Assembly: GCA_016800925.1 (NCBI GenBank)
Contig: JABCPU010000087.1
Coordinates: forward strand, 1 to 64,000
Length of the DNA: 64,000 nucleotides
Direction: 5' to 3'
Source of the DNA: Suillus spraguei
Lineage: Eukaryota; Basidiomycota; Agaricomycetes; Boletales; Suillaceae
Under the pieces are notes generated by a model. The model saw only the letters and a program-made list of their open reading frames with translations. It ran no database searches and had not been told where the DNA came from. Within the stretch, counting starts at the first letter, position 1. Every line of letters begins with the position of its first letter. The position numbers were made by a program, and so were the translations under genes. Of this stretch, positions 22,283-33,078 are shown one piece after another.

Positions 22283-24230
22283 CTATAATATTTCTAGGGT
22301 CCTGATGTCCATCATGCTGCGAACACATGTCACATCTTTGACTTGCGCAATGATATCGTGATCCGATGCAATCCTCTTGTACTCTCCACCGCGCTGCCGT
22401 GCTAGCAAAAATGCGCTGAACGGCCGTCCGAGGTGAACGATCAATTGCAATGCACGTGAGCAAGATTCCGAATCAGCCAAATCCTCTTCTCCAGGAGAAT
22501 CGCTGACGAATTTGTCGGAATCATCTAGCGGAAACTCGGGCTGGGGCCGATCTTGAAAGCTTTCCGCATCATCCGTGAAGTCAAGCAGCTCGATAAGACG
22601 ACGATCCCACGGAAGGACAAGTAAGAACCTCTGTCGAGTTGGCCTGAGCTGCGAGAATTGGATCAATTTCTCTTCGGTGGTGATCAGCAGGTCATGAAGC
22701 CCGTGAGCCTTGACTTCATATGTGAACAATGTTTCTTGAGCTGGTCTCCATCTGACTTCCGTAACACGGAAGGAAATGCAAGGCAAATGCAGTCTGCAGT
22801 GCGCAAAGCGAGGAGCGCTCACGTTCTCTAGCAGGGTGTAAAGTTTCAAAGCCTGATCAACGGCGATGACGTCTCGCAGCGAAGAAACCGCTGTCTGTAT
22901 TTCGTCTTCAGACAAACATGGAAGGGCACACGGAGGAGTTGCGTATGAGAAAATGTTGGCTGGAAGACAACTATTGAACTCGGATGATCGTCCGACCCAG
23001 TCTAATGCAGTAACATCCCCCGACCGAGCCACGATTTCCTGCAGGAGCCGCCCGAGTGCGTTTTGTGCATTTTCGCCATAAAGGATAGGCAACTGAATGC
23101 CAAAGATGCCGAACAATGAATATGCAATGTCTTCCGGCACAGTGGTGACACGTGTAGACGCCCATTGGAGTTTCTCTCGGGCATTTCTCATCCCCGGCCG
23201 GAAGGCATCAAGGGTGCGTGTATTTATGCCTGTTGCATCCTCCAACTCATCCATAATCTCGACACTCCTTGTGGTTTGGAGAGTGGTCATTGAGATATGG
23301 AGTCCAATCCTGTTGGTAGAAGCGAATGACTCTAGGAGCTAGGAATTCTGGGACGGTCCACCCTCGAGTGTTCCAGGCGCTCTTTGCTAGTGTGCCAGAC
23401 TTGGACGAAGGCGGAACATCCGACAGATAGACAACCGTGAGCGCTGAACACTGATACCAGGAAAACATGGAGTTGAATGACTTTTGGAGCTCAACACTGT
23501 TATTCTGGTCGATGCAACACGTGTCGACCCACGCCCAGTAATACCCTGTGTGACGAACTAATTTGCAAAATGACTGCAATTTCGCGAGACCACCAACTGC
23601 CTTCAACTTGTACACGATATTGTCCTGGATGTCATGCAGCAGTGGCTCGTTCTCTCCCCATCTATGGGACAACATGACGTAACGGAAGTATGTCGCCACC
23701 GCGTCTGCGATGCATTCCATTGAGATCGCATGTTTCATAATGGATAACAGAAGCTGTTTGTACTCTGTAGACATTTTGAAGGCGCTTATCTGCGCTTCTC
23801 GATCACATAAGAGCCCGGTGTTGGTGTTGAGCAGACGAAGCGGAGCGGTGTAAAGTTGAATGTTGATGGACTTTCGAATGGCGTCCTCTGCTCTGGATGG
23901 ACTGACGTACTTCTCGCTTAGCTCTGAGGAGAGTTGAGCATCTGGACACGTGTCTTACTTAGGGCTTACTTCGTATTTGCATGTCGCGAGCGCTGTCTAT
24001 AGCTTCACTGTGACCCTGTGCGCCGTCAAGTGCTGCATACTTCAACTGATATCCAACATGTGACGATGGCTCGAGTTCATTGGCCTATATATCGCCAGTG
24101 AGCATCAGCCAAAATAACTGCCTGAGTGGATGTCATCGTACCCTTTGCGCATCGAGAAGCGGATCCTCCCATAGCAATTTTTCCAACTTGGCCCTGCTGT
24201 GGTTTACAAATATGGTTGCAGAATTCAGAA
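22283..24230 (-). pseudogene. HET-domain (heterokaryon incompatibility) gene, frameshifted
   Basis: Upstream exons read 'KLLWEDPLLDAQR', splice through GTACGA...ATAG into 'NELEPSSHVGYQLKYAALDG', then a damaged stretch near 23970. The next frame has 'KYVSPSRAEDAIRKSINIQ', 'PLRLLNTNTGLLCDREAQI' and the HET core 'YFRYVMLSHRWGENEPLLHD', 'WAWVDTCCIDQNN' and 'STRGWT'-like 'WNTRGWTVPEFLAPRVI'. Near 23260 one extra base shifts the frame; the protein resumes as 'VEIMDELEDATG' and runs to 'RTLEIL' (stop 22283-22285). HET proteins trigger cell death when incompatible mycelia fuse. If the single-base shift is a sequencing error the core could be functional, but the upstream damage near 23970 argues for decay. 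Two further related copies lie at 7047 and 25780. Confidence 0.78.
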
Positions 24231-24915
24231 TCGAAGAGGGTTGAATGGCAACGGTCTTTGTATTGATTGCGAGTATCTATAGCACGCAGCACGCTTCAAT
24301 TGTGCTATCAGAGTTGAGGATGGAAACATACCTTTGATTTAGAAACTTGAACCTTGGCAGCAAAAAAAGATGCGAGATAAGACAACGAAGGGGCGGGAAA
24401 TCAACTAGAACATACCATTGATGCTAAGTTTTCTGGAAAAGCATACTTTGGTACTACCCGCTCTAAAATAATCCTATTCTGACATCCACTCAAGATGCAC
24501 CTTTGACTCGTGGAGAGAATGATGCATGATGTCCACAAAGCTGAGTTTTGGGAGATGGTAAAGGTTCGTCGGTCTGAGAGCTGCTGGAGTCCAACTGGGC
24601 TGTCAAAAAATGCGGAAGCGACGGGTGTGCCCGCAAGAGGATGAACAACTTGTTTGGATGCAAGCAATGCCCATGTGCCGCGATCGGGTACCCACGTGCC
24701 AGCGGGTGATGGGGCGTGACCCATATAAGGAGAGGTCGCCGAGGAGGGCTGAATGGCGACAGGCTTTTCATGGATCTGTAGCACAAAATACGCTCTGATT
24801 GTGTTACCAGGGTTAAGGATAGAAACATGCCTCTGAATTAGAGACTTGATCCCTGGCAGCAAAAAGTCTTGAGATGAGATGATGAAAGAGCGGGAAGCCT
24901 TTCAGGGGCTGTGCA
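24230..24915. repeat. Imperfect tandem duplication, about 500-bp period
   Basis: The block at about 24230-24420 recurs at about 24740-24915: GGATGGAAACATACCT...TAGAAACTTG against GGATAGAAACATGCCT...TAGAGACTTG, followed by GCAGCAAAAA. The copies read as duplicated upstream exons of the HET gene on the minus strand ('QRHVSILNPGNTIRAYFV'), but no clean reading frame links them. Confidence 0.55.
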
Positions 24916-25130
24916 TGAGTAGACGGTACTATGGCGGGCCCGTGATCTTCGCCATCACCCACTGAAAGAAGGCGTATGATACATAGTGAACCTAAGGAGA
25001 ATCTTGAGGCCATGAAAGAAGAAAAAAGATGTTAGTGCTCTGCAGGACTACATACTAGCTGTTACTTCTTTAAGTGGAGCTTATATGTATGGCACTGCAA
25101 ACTAGATCTCGCGGATCGCAGGACTATTTG

Positions 25131-25265
25131 GATCTCGCGACTTCCGTGACGTTAAAACTTGGGAACTTTCTATTTGGAACTCGCGACCTTCGTGATGTTA
25201 AAACTTGGATTGTGCGGAAAACGGAACACGCGACTCGTTAAAACTTGGGGAACTTTCTCTTGACA
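25131..25265. repeat. Short tandem repeat, about 47-bp unit, three degenerate copies
   Basis: The unit starts GGAxCTCGCGACxTCCGTGA and continues GTTAAAACTTGGGAACTTTC. Copies begin near 25131, 25178 and 25226, the last truncated. It lies in otherwise gene-free DNA between two HET copies. Confidence 0.7.
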
Positions 25266-25779
25266 GCCTAGCATTGCGATTCATCAAATTTGATGCGGGC
25301 AACTTTTGAGATCCGATAACATACTAATCAACAATTCTGAGCGTGTATTGCTGTGGGGAAATGATACAACTTGAGGACAAATTACTGTACGCAACGAACG
25401 CACTTGTACCAACATGTACGTGTACAACCTACACTCAACAACAAGTGGAGACAATTACTTCCGGGGTCATGACATCACTTGTCAATTACAGGGGTGCTAC
25501 ACTGTGCGACGAGAATTTTAGCAACTGTGCTCAAACACTATCACTTTCACACCGGCTTCTCTCTGGCAACGTACTACTAGTAGCCTTGTCATATTCTGTA
25601 CTGGCCACCTGGTATAATTGGATGGCCGTGCTCCTGGAGTCCTTCGGGCCTGCCCGAAACCCAGGCCCAGTCCCTTTGCCACTTTATATCGGCAATCATA
25701 AGCAACAGTATCTACGATGAAAAATTACTCAGAAATCTCTAGCCTTCAAAAAATCATACAACTACAATACTTCTATTGT

Positions 25780-26879
25780 CCTGATATCCATCAGATCAAA
25801 GACAGAAGCCAAGTCCCTGACTTGTACAACGATATCATGGTCCGAGGCGATCCTCTTATATTCTCCACCGCGTTGCTGCGCTAGTAAAATTGCACTGAAC
25901 GGACTGTCCAAGGCGAGCAATCAATTGTAACGCTCGTATGGAAAATTTTGGCTCAGTCAGTTCCCCTTGGTCATGACTCGGATGGCCGCCATGTGAATGG
26001 TATAACGAGACTCGGGTTCAGACCAATCTTCTAAGCTTTCCTCATCGGCATCATCTGTAAAGTCGGGCAGCTCCAGGAGATGCCTGTTCCACGGACGGAC
26101 AAGAAGGAATTTTTGTCGCGTGGGCCTTTTCCGCGAGAACTGAATCAGCGTCTGGTCACTAGCGATCAGCACGTCATGAAGTCCGTCTGTCTTGACTTCA
26201 TACGTGCGGGGGATCTCTTCAAGTTGGGCTGGATCACGTTTTTGTCTGACTTCCGTGATAGGGAAGACGAGGCAAGGCAGATGGAGTCTGCGGTGCGCAA
26301 AGCGAGGAGAGCTCAGGTTCTCCAGCAGGGTATAAAGCCGCAAAGCCAAATCCACAGGCAGATTATGTCTCAGCAACGAGACGGTTATCTGAATCTCGTC
26401 TTCAGATAAAGATGGAAAGACGTCTGGCGGAGTTGCGTATGACGCAAAATCGGCTGGAAGACAACTATTGAACTCGAGGAATGTCCAACCCAGTCGAGGG
26501 GAGAAATGTCGCCTGACTCTGCCACGATCTCCTGGAGGAGCCGCCCGAGCATACGTTGCTTATTCTCGCCGTGAATTACGGGTACGTAGACGCCGAAGAT
26601 GCGAGACACTGAATCCACGATGTCTTCCGGCACAGTCGTGACATGCGTGGACACCCATTGAAGCTTTTCCCGGGCGTTTTTCATCCCCGATTCAAGAAAG
26701 GCGCTAAGGGCCTGTGCATCTATGCCTGTCGCATCCTCCATCTTGTGCAGGATCTGGAACGACAGTTTGGGGACTCGTAGGCGTCGATCGAGATATAGAG
26801 CCCAATCCTCCGAGTCTGGGTAGAAGATGATGTTGAAAGTAGCAGTTAAATAATGTTGCTCGGCGTCAGTGGAGAACAA
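25780..26879 (-). pseudogene. HET-family gene remnant, multiply frameshifted
   Basis: The minus strand from 26879 reads 'EDWALYLDRRLRVPKLSF', 'MEDATGIDAQALSAF' and 'REKLQWVSTHVTTVPEDIV', then shifts frame near 26470 into 'LPADFASYATPPDVFPS', 'YTLLENLSSPRFAHRRLHLP' and 'FLLVRPWNRHLLELPDFTDD', then breaks again near 25990. It is a homologue of the C-terminal two thirds of the HET protein at 22283 and of the fragment at 7350. The HET core itself (SHRW, DTCCIDQ) is missing. Confidence 0.78.
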
Positions 26880-26889
26880 CCGCTATGAT

Positions 26890-27400
26890 AAAGTTCACGC
26901 TACCCAAGGACGCTACAGAAAGAATATCACGAGAGAGCGCCAACGTGCACGAAGACAAAACATACCTCAGCGTTTGGAGAGGAAATCTTGGGGTACAAAC
27001 CGGACAACAGTCCATTTATACTTTAGTTTAGTACTAGTACTGATAGTGCGTGTACCTGTGGGATTTTCGTCAAGGCATATTTATCGAAAAACTGCTCTGA
27101 CATCTAGGTTTAATCATAATACACACATCATGTCAATACTGCTTCAAACGTGTCAGAAAACGTCCATGACACGAAGCTGCTTGCCTGGTTACGCGGGAAT
27201 TACCAGAAGACAAGTTGAATACCTTAGTCAGGACTAGTGTCAAGAAAAAAATTGCGCATAGGTCAGAGTTTAAAAAATACAAGTGGACCAATTAAATATA
27301 CAATGGTAGGAAATCACGGAGTAGGAAAGCATGCAGTCAAAAAGCATAGTGAACATGAAGAGGGCATATAGGCATAGTAATCAGTGGAAAAATCTTCAAT
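26890..27400. other. Intergenic, no recognised gene
   Basis: AT-rich DNA with a 122-codon + strand ORF (26869-27237) that has no recognisable motif and overlaps the HET remnant in antisense. Confidence 0.4.
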
Positions 27401-27407
27401 CAAACGC

Positions 27408-28336
27408 TCACCACCCAAACGCAAGATCCCTCCCGAATTGAGCATATCGACTCAGTGCGCCAGAAAAAAATAAGAACAAAAACGCCGCAAAGAATATAAG
27501 TTGTCTTTGCTGTTGATACAGAGCTGCGCTGCTTTTGTTGCCTTCGGCCTCCCCAACGTTCTCCTTGTCCGCTGCTTCCTCCCTGTGCGCCTCCTGTGGC
27601 ACATTGGGAAGGCCTGGGTCAGCACCAGAGTATTCGGGGTAGTAATGGGATACGCTTTCTCCCACGACACCGTTATCGAGTAGTTTTGAGACGCGACCTA
27701 GCGTCGCTTCCAAAATGTGTTCAACTGCGGCATCGTACTGCCGCACAATACGTAGGCGATCTTCGCGTATGGATATGGTGTCTTTAGAGGGCGTCGGTTC
27801 TGCATCGGAGATAAAGAATAAGCATCGGGGCACAAATATTAGATACATCAAAAGGCACGTCTTTGAAGGGTATATGTACAGCTCCCTTACGAGACAAACA
27901 CAGACGATATATCCCAAGAACACCGAAAACTCACCATACATCCAAACAACACCCTTCGAATCAGCCAACACTTTTAAAGCAAGCAACGACAATCTCCCCT
28001 TACACTTTTCCTCAAACGGCTGCATCCTCTCCAAATCAATCGCCTGCCCCATCTCAGTGACCAGAACACCACACTACAGAAAACACGCACCGAACACCGT
28101 TCCAAGGCCCATTTTCCCTTCACCTTCTTCAAATCCAGCTCACCCCCAGGCTCGAGCACAAAATCATTTTTAAGCGCCGCCCATGGTTCCTTCATCGGGT
28201 TTTTACCTGGCGTCCATTCTGGGAGGAGATAGACGCGGACGTGGCTGTTGGCATATCAGGATCGGTACTAAGCGAGGATGGAGCTCGCGTACCCGGGTGG
28301 ACAGGAATGTGCGAGTGGACTGGGATTTCTCCACAT
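27408..28336 (-). CDS. Tail-anchored protein of unknown function
   Basis: Exons 28336-28293, 28244-28091, 28052-27935 and 27799-27408 join in frame to about 235 residues. The first ATG (MWRNPSP) is the proposed start. The N-terminal part contains 'VRVYLLPEWTPGKNPMKEPW' and 'ALKNDFVLEPGGELDLKKVK'; the middle has 'AIDLERMQPFEEKCKGRL' and an acidic stretch. The last 30 residues form one hydrophobic helix ('LIFFAAFLFLFFSGAL') followed by a short tail, as in tail-anchored membrane proteins of ER, mitochondria or peroxisomes. I do not recognise the family. The second intron is ambiguous: acceptors at 28053 (38 nt) and 28074 (only 17 nt) both keep the frame. Confidence 0.6.
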
Positions 28337-28882
28337 GTGCTCTAGATGCTCTTGCGGCGTGCGTACAAATATAGAGGGACGGTTACCCATGGTGGTGTGA
28401 ATGAAATCGAGTCATCGATCACATCGCTTGCACATAAAATACCATCAGGTGTTTGTTCCGTGTTGAGAACTTCTTGACGAGGTGAGCATGAAAACAACAG
28501 AGTCAGGGAAACCGGATTTAGAGTTGTACAAGGCCTCAGCGGAGTATCGTGAAGGAGATGTTTATCCGACAACAATTCATCCTATGAATGTGGTCGAATA
28601 AGCGCCGCTCATTAAACAAGGTCATCAAAGTACAACAACATACATTTCACACAGCAAAAGTATGTAATAGATACAGTTACGTGATAATGATGGCAGGCGC
28701 TGATTGGACAGTGGGTAAAACGAAATGCGATTCTGTAGTACATAGCGTACGAAGATCAATCAGGGTATGGTACATATCGCCTAATGAATGGCAGTACAAA
28801 AAATGGAGGTTCATATAGAAATACAAAGAAGAAAAATGAGGAAGCGGCATGACTCTACAATTGTATTCGCTGAACACGACGC
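28337..28882. other. Intergenic, convergent/divergent spacer
   Basis: Spacer between the tail-anchored gene's 5' end and the 3' end of the next gene. Only short ORFs without motifs. Confidence 0.45.
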
Positions 28883-31547
28883 TCACCAGGGCTGCTCCTC
28901 GACAGTGCCCCACCCACTGGTAGCGCTTTTGGGAGTCTTCGCCCGCCCACCACGCTTGCTACTGACTGTAGAGAACCCGTCATCCTCAGGGTATCCAGCA
29001 GCGCTATGGGCGTCCACCTGATCTGCCCAGGAAGCGGAAGCCCTCTTATTAGCCCAGGCGTTATTGGAGTTGCTGTTCAGCTGGGTTTTCTGCTGGGGTT
29101 GGAACTTCTGCTGGGGCTTCTGCTGGGGCCTCCACTGAGACTGGGGTTTGGCCTGAGACTGAGGCTTCCACTGCGACTGGGGGCCCTGCTGGGTCTGAAC
29201 TTTCGGCCTTTGCTGGGGCGGGGGCCTCTGCTGAGGCTTAGGTGCCCTTCCCTGCCAAGGCTTGGGTGGGGCCGCCTGTTGAGGCTGGGGCTCTTCAGGG
29301 ATAAGCCAAGGATCGAAGCTAGCTACGGATTTGCCCCAACCGTCATCAGACGGCTCAGGCGCGCCATTGCCCGCAGGCTCCGCCTCCTCCTCAGGCGCAT
29401 CTTCGCCCGCATTCCAAGAGGCGTTTGACTTGCCCCATGTATTCTGACTTTCAGCTGCAACATATTCTGCTTCATTGATGCTTTCCCTGCGCTCGATGAC
29501 ATCGGCGGATACGATGGCCCTGGGACCGCTTCGCCAGGTCGAATTCACGGGTGCGCCACGACCTCGGAAAGCATTGTTAGGAGCTCCAGCACCACGATTG
29601 GTGCCTCCCCCTCCTTCTCCACTGCCTCTGATAAAACCCCTGCCCCTGCCCCTACCCTTCTTGTTGTTCGAAGTTGCGTCCTTCTGTGCTCTCTCTGCAT
29701 CGCGAACTTGCTTCGCGTACTCCCTGCAGATTCCCTTCTTGCAGATGATTCCATGGGCGTTGCATATAATCGGCTTCTCCTGCTGCTTGTCGTCATTCAG
29801 CTCCCTCCACTGCGTCTCGGCATCCGCAGGAGCATCGTCCCAAGTAGCCCCATCAGCAATGGGATAATCCGACCAAACTTGAGTACTCGTGGGCTCATCC
29901 CATTTTCCGGGCGCAATTGAGTCCAGCTCAGCGAGATTGGGATCTATATCATCGTGGACTGACAGTCCGTCCAACGCTTGTTCCATGCTTTCCGAAATTT
30001 GGACTTGAACCTTGTATGAATCGTCCTCAGGAGTGAGTATGATATCGGTGCTAGCACTGGAGGACCCTCCGTTAGAGCTCCAGCTAGCAACACTTGTGTT
30101 ATCGCGATCGAGGATAGGCGCCATCTCGATGCGAGGAGCGCCCCATGCGTTTGGCACTGCCGGAATTCCGGGAGGATGAGTAGGGTAGGATGTCCCAGCG
30201 CTCCAAGCTTTTGGACCACTCAGACCGGGAGGAATGGTGGGAGATTGGTTCGATAATGTCCTGGGTAAAGGAGAGGGGGCTCCGCTGGAGGGAGTGTTCG
30301 TTCTAGGTCCATTGGAGAAGTCTGCCCATCCATTCGATCCAACTCCTGAGGGCGTAGGGAGGCCGACCCCTTATCGTGAAACAAAAAAGTGCTTAGCGTC
30401 GATGGTACTTCAGAACGAAAGAAAGTAGACGACATACAAACATCAGACGCTTTCACTGCAATGGGCCCGCCGCCAACTGCGGGTTGCTTCTTGAGCCCAG
30501 GGATGGCCGGAGAGGAAGTAGCGATAGCAGCCTTCCATGCATTGCCGACTGGTGTTAATTTTGGGGCGCCTTTGGCCCACGCTCCTGGCCTCGCGATGGG
30601 AGCAGGTAGCTGTTTGTCGGAAGTCCATTGTTGGGAACCGACGACTGTAGCAAGGATATTGATAAATTAAACCGAAAATAGGGCAGGCGGCAAAAATTAG
30701 CGCTTACCTGGTGCAGGGGCAGTCAGGGTCTCAGGGGGAGGGGGTTTTACAGCGCCCGGAAGGGGCCTGCACATGGGATGATTGGTCTGATCCTCAATCG
30801 GCACTTCACAGAAATAGGTTTCAGGGTAAGGGAAAGTGATGAGACTGGAAGAATGGGATAGTACGTTAGGTTATGCAACTTCTACAGCCGCAAGGACGGG
30901 GACTCACTGATTGTTCGGCGACCACGTTTTAAACCAGGCGTCTTCGACATATATACGCTTCCAGCCTACGAAGGAAATCCGATATGGTATTAGCCACTTG
31001 ATCCGTTCATAGAAGGTAATCAAGATTCCTCAATCATTACAAAACCGATCAAGCTTATCGACGAGGAATTTGCCGCCCGGCACAATCCAAATGAATTGAA
31101 GTGCACGACCCACCATTCTTCTGCACCTGTCTTCCAGTACTGTAAGTGCAATAAAAAACCTTTGTGACTTGATCCTGCTCCTGTTCGGACGATTTCTTCA
31201 GGAACTCCTTCCAGCGATGTTCGCCGAGTAAGCGATCAAGCTGGGGGCACTCGCGAGCTATTTCGATAATAACCATGTCGCGTGCCTGTTTGATGCGCCA
31301 CGATGAGGTACAGACACAAAGGTCAGCGATATGGACGCAGAGAATGCACGCCACCACTCACACTGGGCTTATGAAAGAATGCGTAAAAGTATTTAGCATC
31401 GACGCAGCACGCTACCCAACGCGCAAAATCTTGTCTATCCTTGGGCAACTCCATGTTGCAATGCCCATCGAGAACGTACGGGTGAACGACGGTGAGGTAG
31501 CGAGGTTCATCGTCTCCAGGAGGAGGGGTAGGAATACGCTTTGGCAT
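28883..31547 (-). CDS. Large RG/Q-rich protein of unknown function
   Basis: Exon 1 (31547-31362) reads 'PRYLTVVHPYVLDGHCNM'. After GTGAGT it splices into 'ARDMVIIEIARECPQLDRLL', then 'WKRIYVEDAWFKTWSPNN', 'LITFPYPETYFCEVPIEDQ', a Pro-rich exon, and a long last exon ending at 28883. The order is clear; splice choice around 31000-31150 is not. The last exon has a Cys/His segment ('CNAHGIICKKGICREYAKQ'), an RGG-like tract ('KKGRGRGRGFIRGSGEGGG') and long Gln/Pro/Trp-rich repeats ('WKPQSQAKPQSQWRPQQKPQ'). This suggests an RNA-associated, partly disordered protein. Similar architecture exists in other Agaricomycetes as uncharacterised proteins, from memory. Total length is about 700-750 residues. 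Confidence 0.7.
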
Positions 31548-31599
31548 GGTGGAAAGATAAAGAAATCGTACTGTTGAAAATGCAAAAGATCGAACTATT

Positions 31600-32330
31600 T
31601 AAGTAAAAAAAGGATGGACATGCGGCTGACGTGCTGGATTGGCGTGCTAGTGGCGACTCTTAAGGATCCCCCTGAAGGAGTTCACCTGAATAGTTCCGTG
31701 TTGCTATGTCCGTTTCACTACAAACCTGTATAAAGACAGATGAAAAGTTGGAGTTATGGCACCCGACCCTGATAATAATGACAAGGATGGCGTTGCTATT
31801 ATCTTCACATTAGTTGTCAGATCTGGCTGATCCCTGGATATAACGAACCAAAGAAAGGTGCTTGAACGCTAGAACTTTCGAAGGTCGGCCGGCGTGAAAT
31901 ACACAGAGAGTATCTAACGATATTGTAGACAGGAGTGGGTGCTTGAAGGTTCCTTGAATATCCGATTGTTCATATCGACAGCACCGTGAGAAGAATGCAC
32001 CGCCTCTCGAATTTGTCGAGCATAGCTATTGCGGAGTCTCGAGGCAATGATCTCGTCTACACCAAAGCTCGATCTCGCTTAGAGCCGCGCACAGCAAGTA
32101 CTGAGCGTTGGTAGGGGCAAGCTCTGTCTTCCAGTAAAATTAATCCAGACAAAGCATCCTAATTTAAGGCCAGTACTGCAGCAAATTTTGGCATAGCCGG
32201 CGGCGATAACTAAGTATAACTGTGACATATGTAACGTCACGAGAACGCCACCGAATTTGGTTAACATAGCCCATGGAAGCAAGCCGGCATTGTTCCCTTC
32301 AGATGAAACAGGTGAAACCCCATTGTCCTC
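31600..32330. other. Intergenic, no recognised gene
   Basis: Promoter side of the preceding gene and gene-free DNA. No motif, repeat or RNA gene recognised. Confidence 0.45.
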
Positions 32331-32339
32331 GTTCTATCA

Positions 32340-32910
32340 AACCGTAACTCATCAACATACGGACTGGCATATCAACAGGAATCCAGTCAATCTTGCCAAA
32401 CAGAAGGTGTGCTTGCAGGATTTCAGGTCAAGTTCGTTTTAATTAATACATAATCATCAAGCTTGTGCACTTCAAGCATGCCTCTCCGCAAACACGTACT
32501 CTCCAGAGAGATGCCATACACATCTCAAACGGCTCTATCAATGCTGCTCCAAGTTGTATCATGACCGTGCGCAGAATAATGGCACAGGACATGTCAATGG
32601 TTCTCAGTCTTCCGATCAAGAAAGCATATCGACAGCGTGTCCAATGTCAAGCGTAGTTGAACGCTGGCTCAAGAGACATCCATGATGCATTGCAATGATG
32701 ATTGGAGCGATAACGTTCCTGCAATTTGAATACATGCCACTTCACACCAGCTTTCACTCGATAGGCATGGCCCATTATTCAAACGTTCATCGCTCGGATG
32801 TCCCTGCCCGTAGATGAACGTTTTGAACGGTCAATCCTTGATTATATTAGAAGCGTGTAAGATCGTTTCCTAGGTGCTGGACATGAAACTTCGAAGGACG
32901 GCTACGGAAT
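32340..32910. repeat. Direct repeat flanking the NACHT-ankyrin gene, left copy
   Basis: About 0.5 kb is collinear with 37180-37695. Shared strings include GACTGGCATA, GGCTCTATCAATG, GCTCCAAGTTGTATCA, CAGTCTTCCGATCAAGAAA and GACAGCGTGTCCAATGTCAA. Short indels separate the matching runs. Orientation is the same. No coding content is evident. Confidence 0.85.
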
Positions 32911-33078
32911 TTGCCATTTGCACCTTTCTTGCTGGGAATATGGCAACGTGATATATATGACTACACTAGCATACATCTTCTCATGACCCCAGATGGTTGA
33001 CTGCTACATATAGTATTCTGCCCATACTACAAGATGAGAACATCGGATGTTTCGGAAAAATTATCACCTACAATAAGA

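Noticed and set aside
25343..25720. 125-codon plus-strand ORF with several Cys and a hydrophobic patch
   Set aside because: No signal peptide, domain or exon chain; lies in gene-free DNA between HET relics.
29006..29867. Plus-strand Leu/Arg/Pro-rich ORFs of 130-140 codons
   Set aside because: Antisense of the Gln/Pro-rich last exon of the minus-strand gene; composition follows from that strand.
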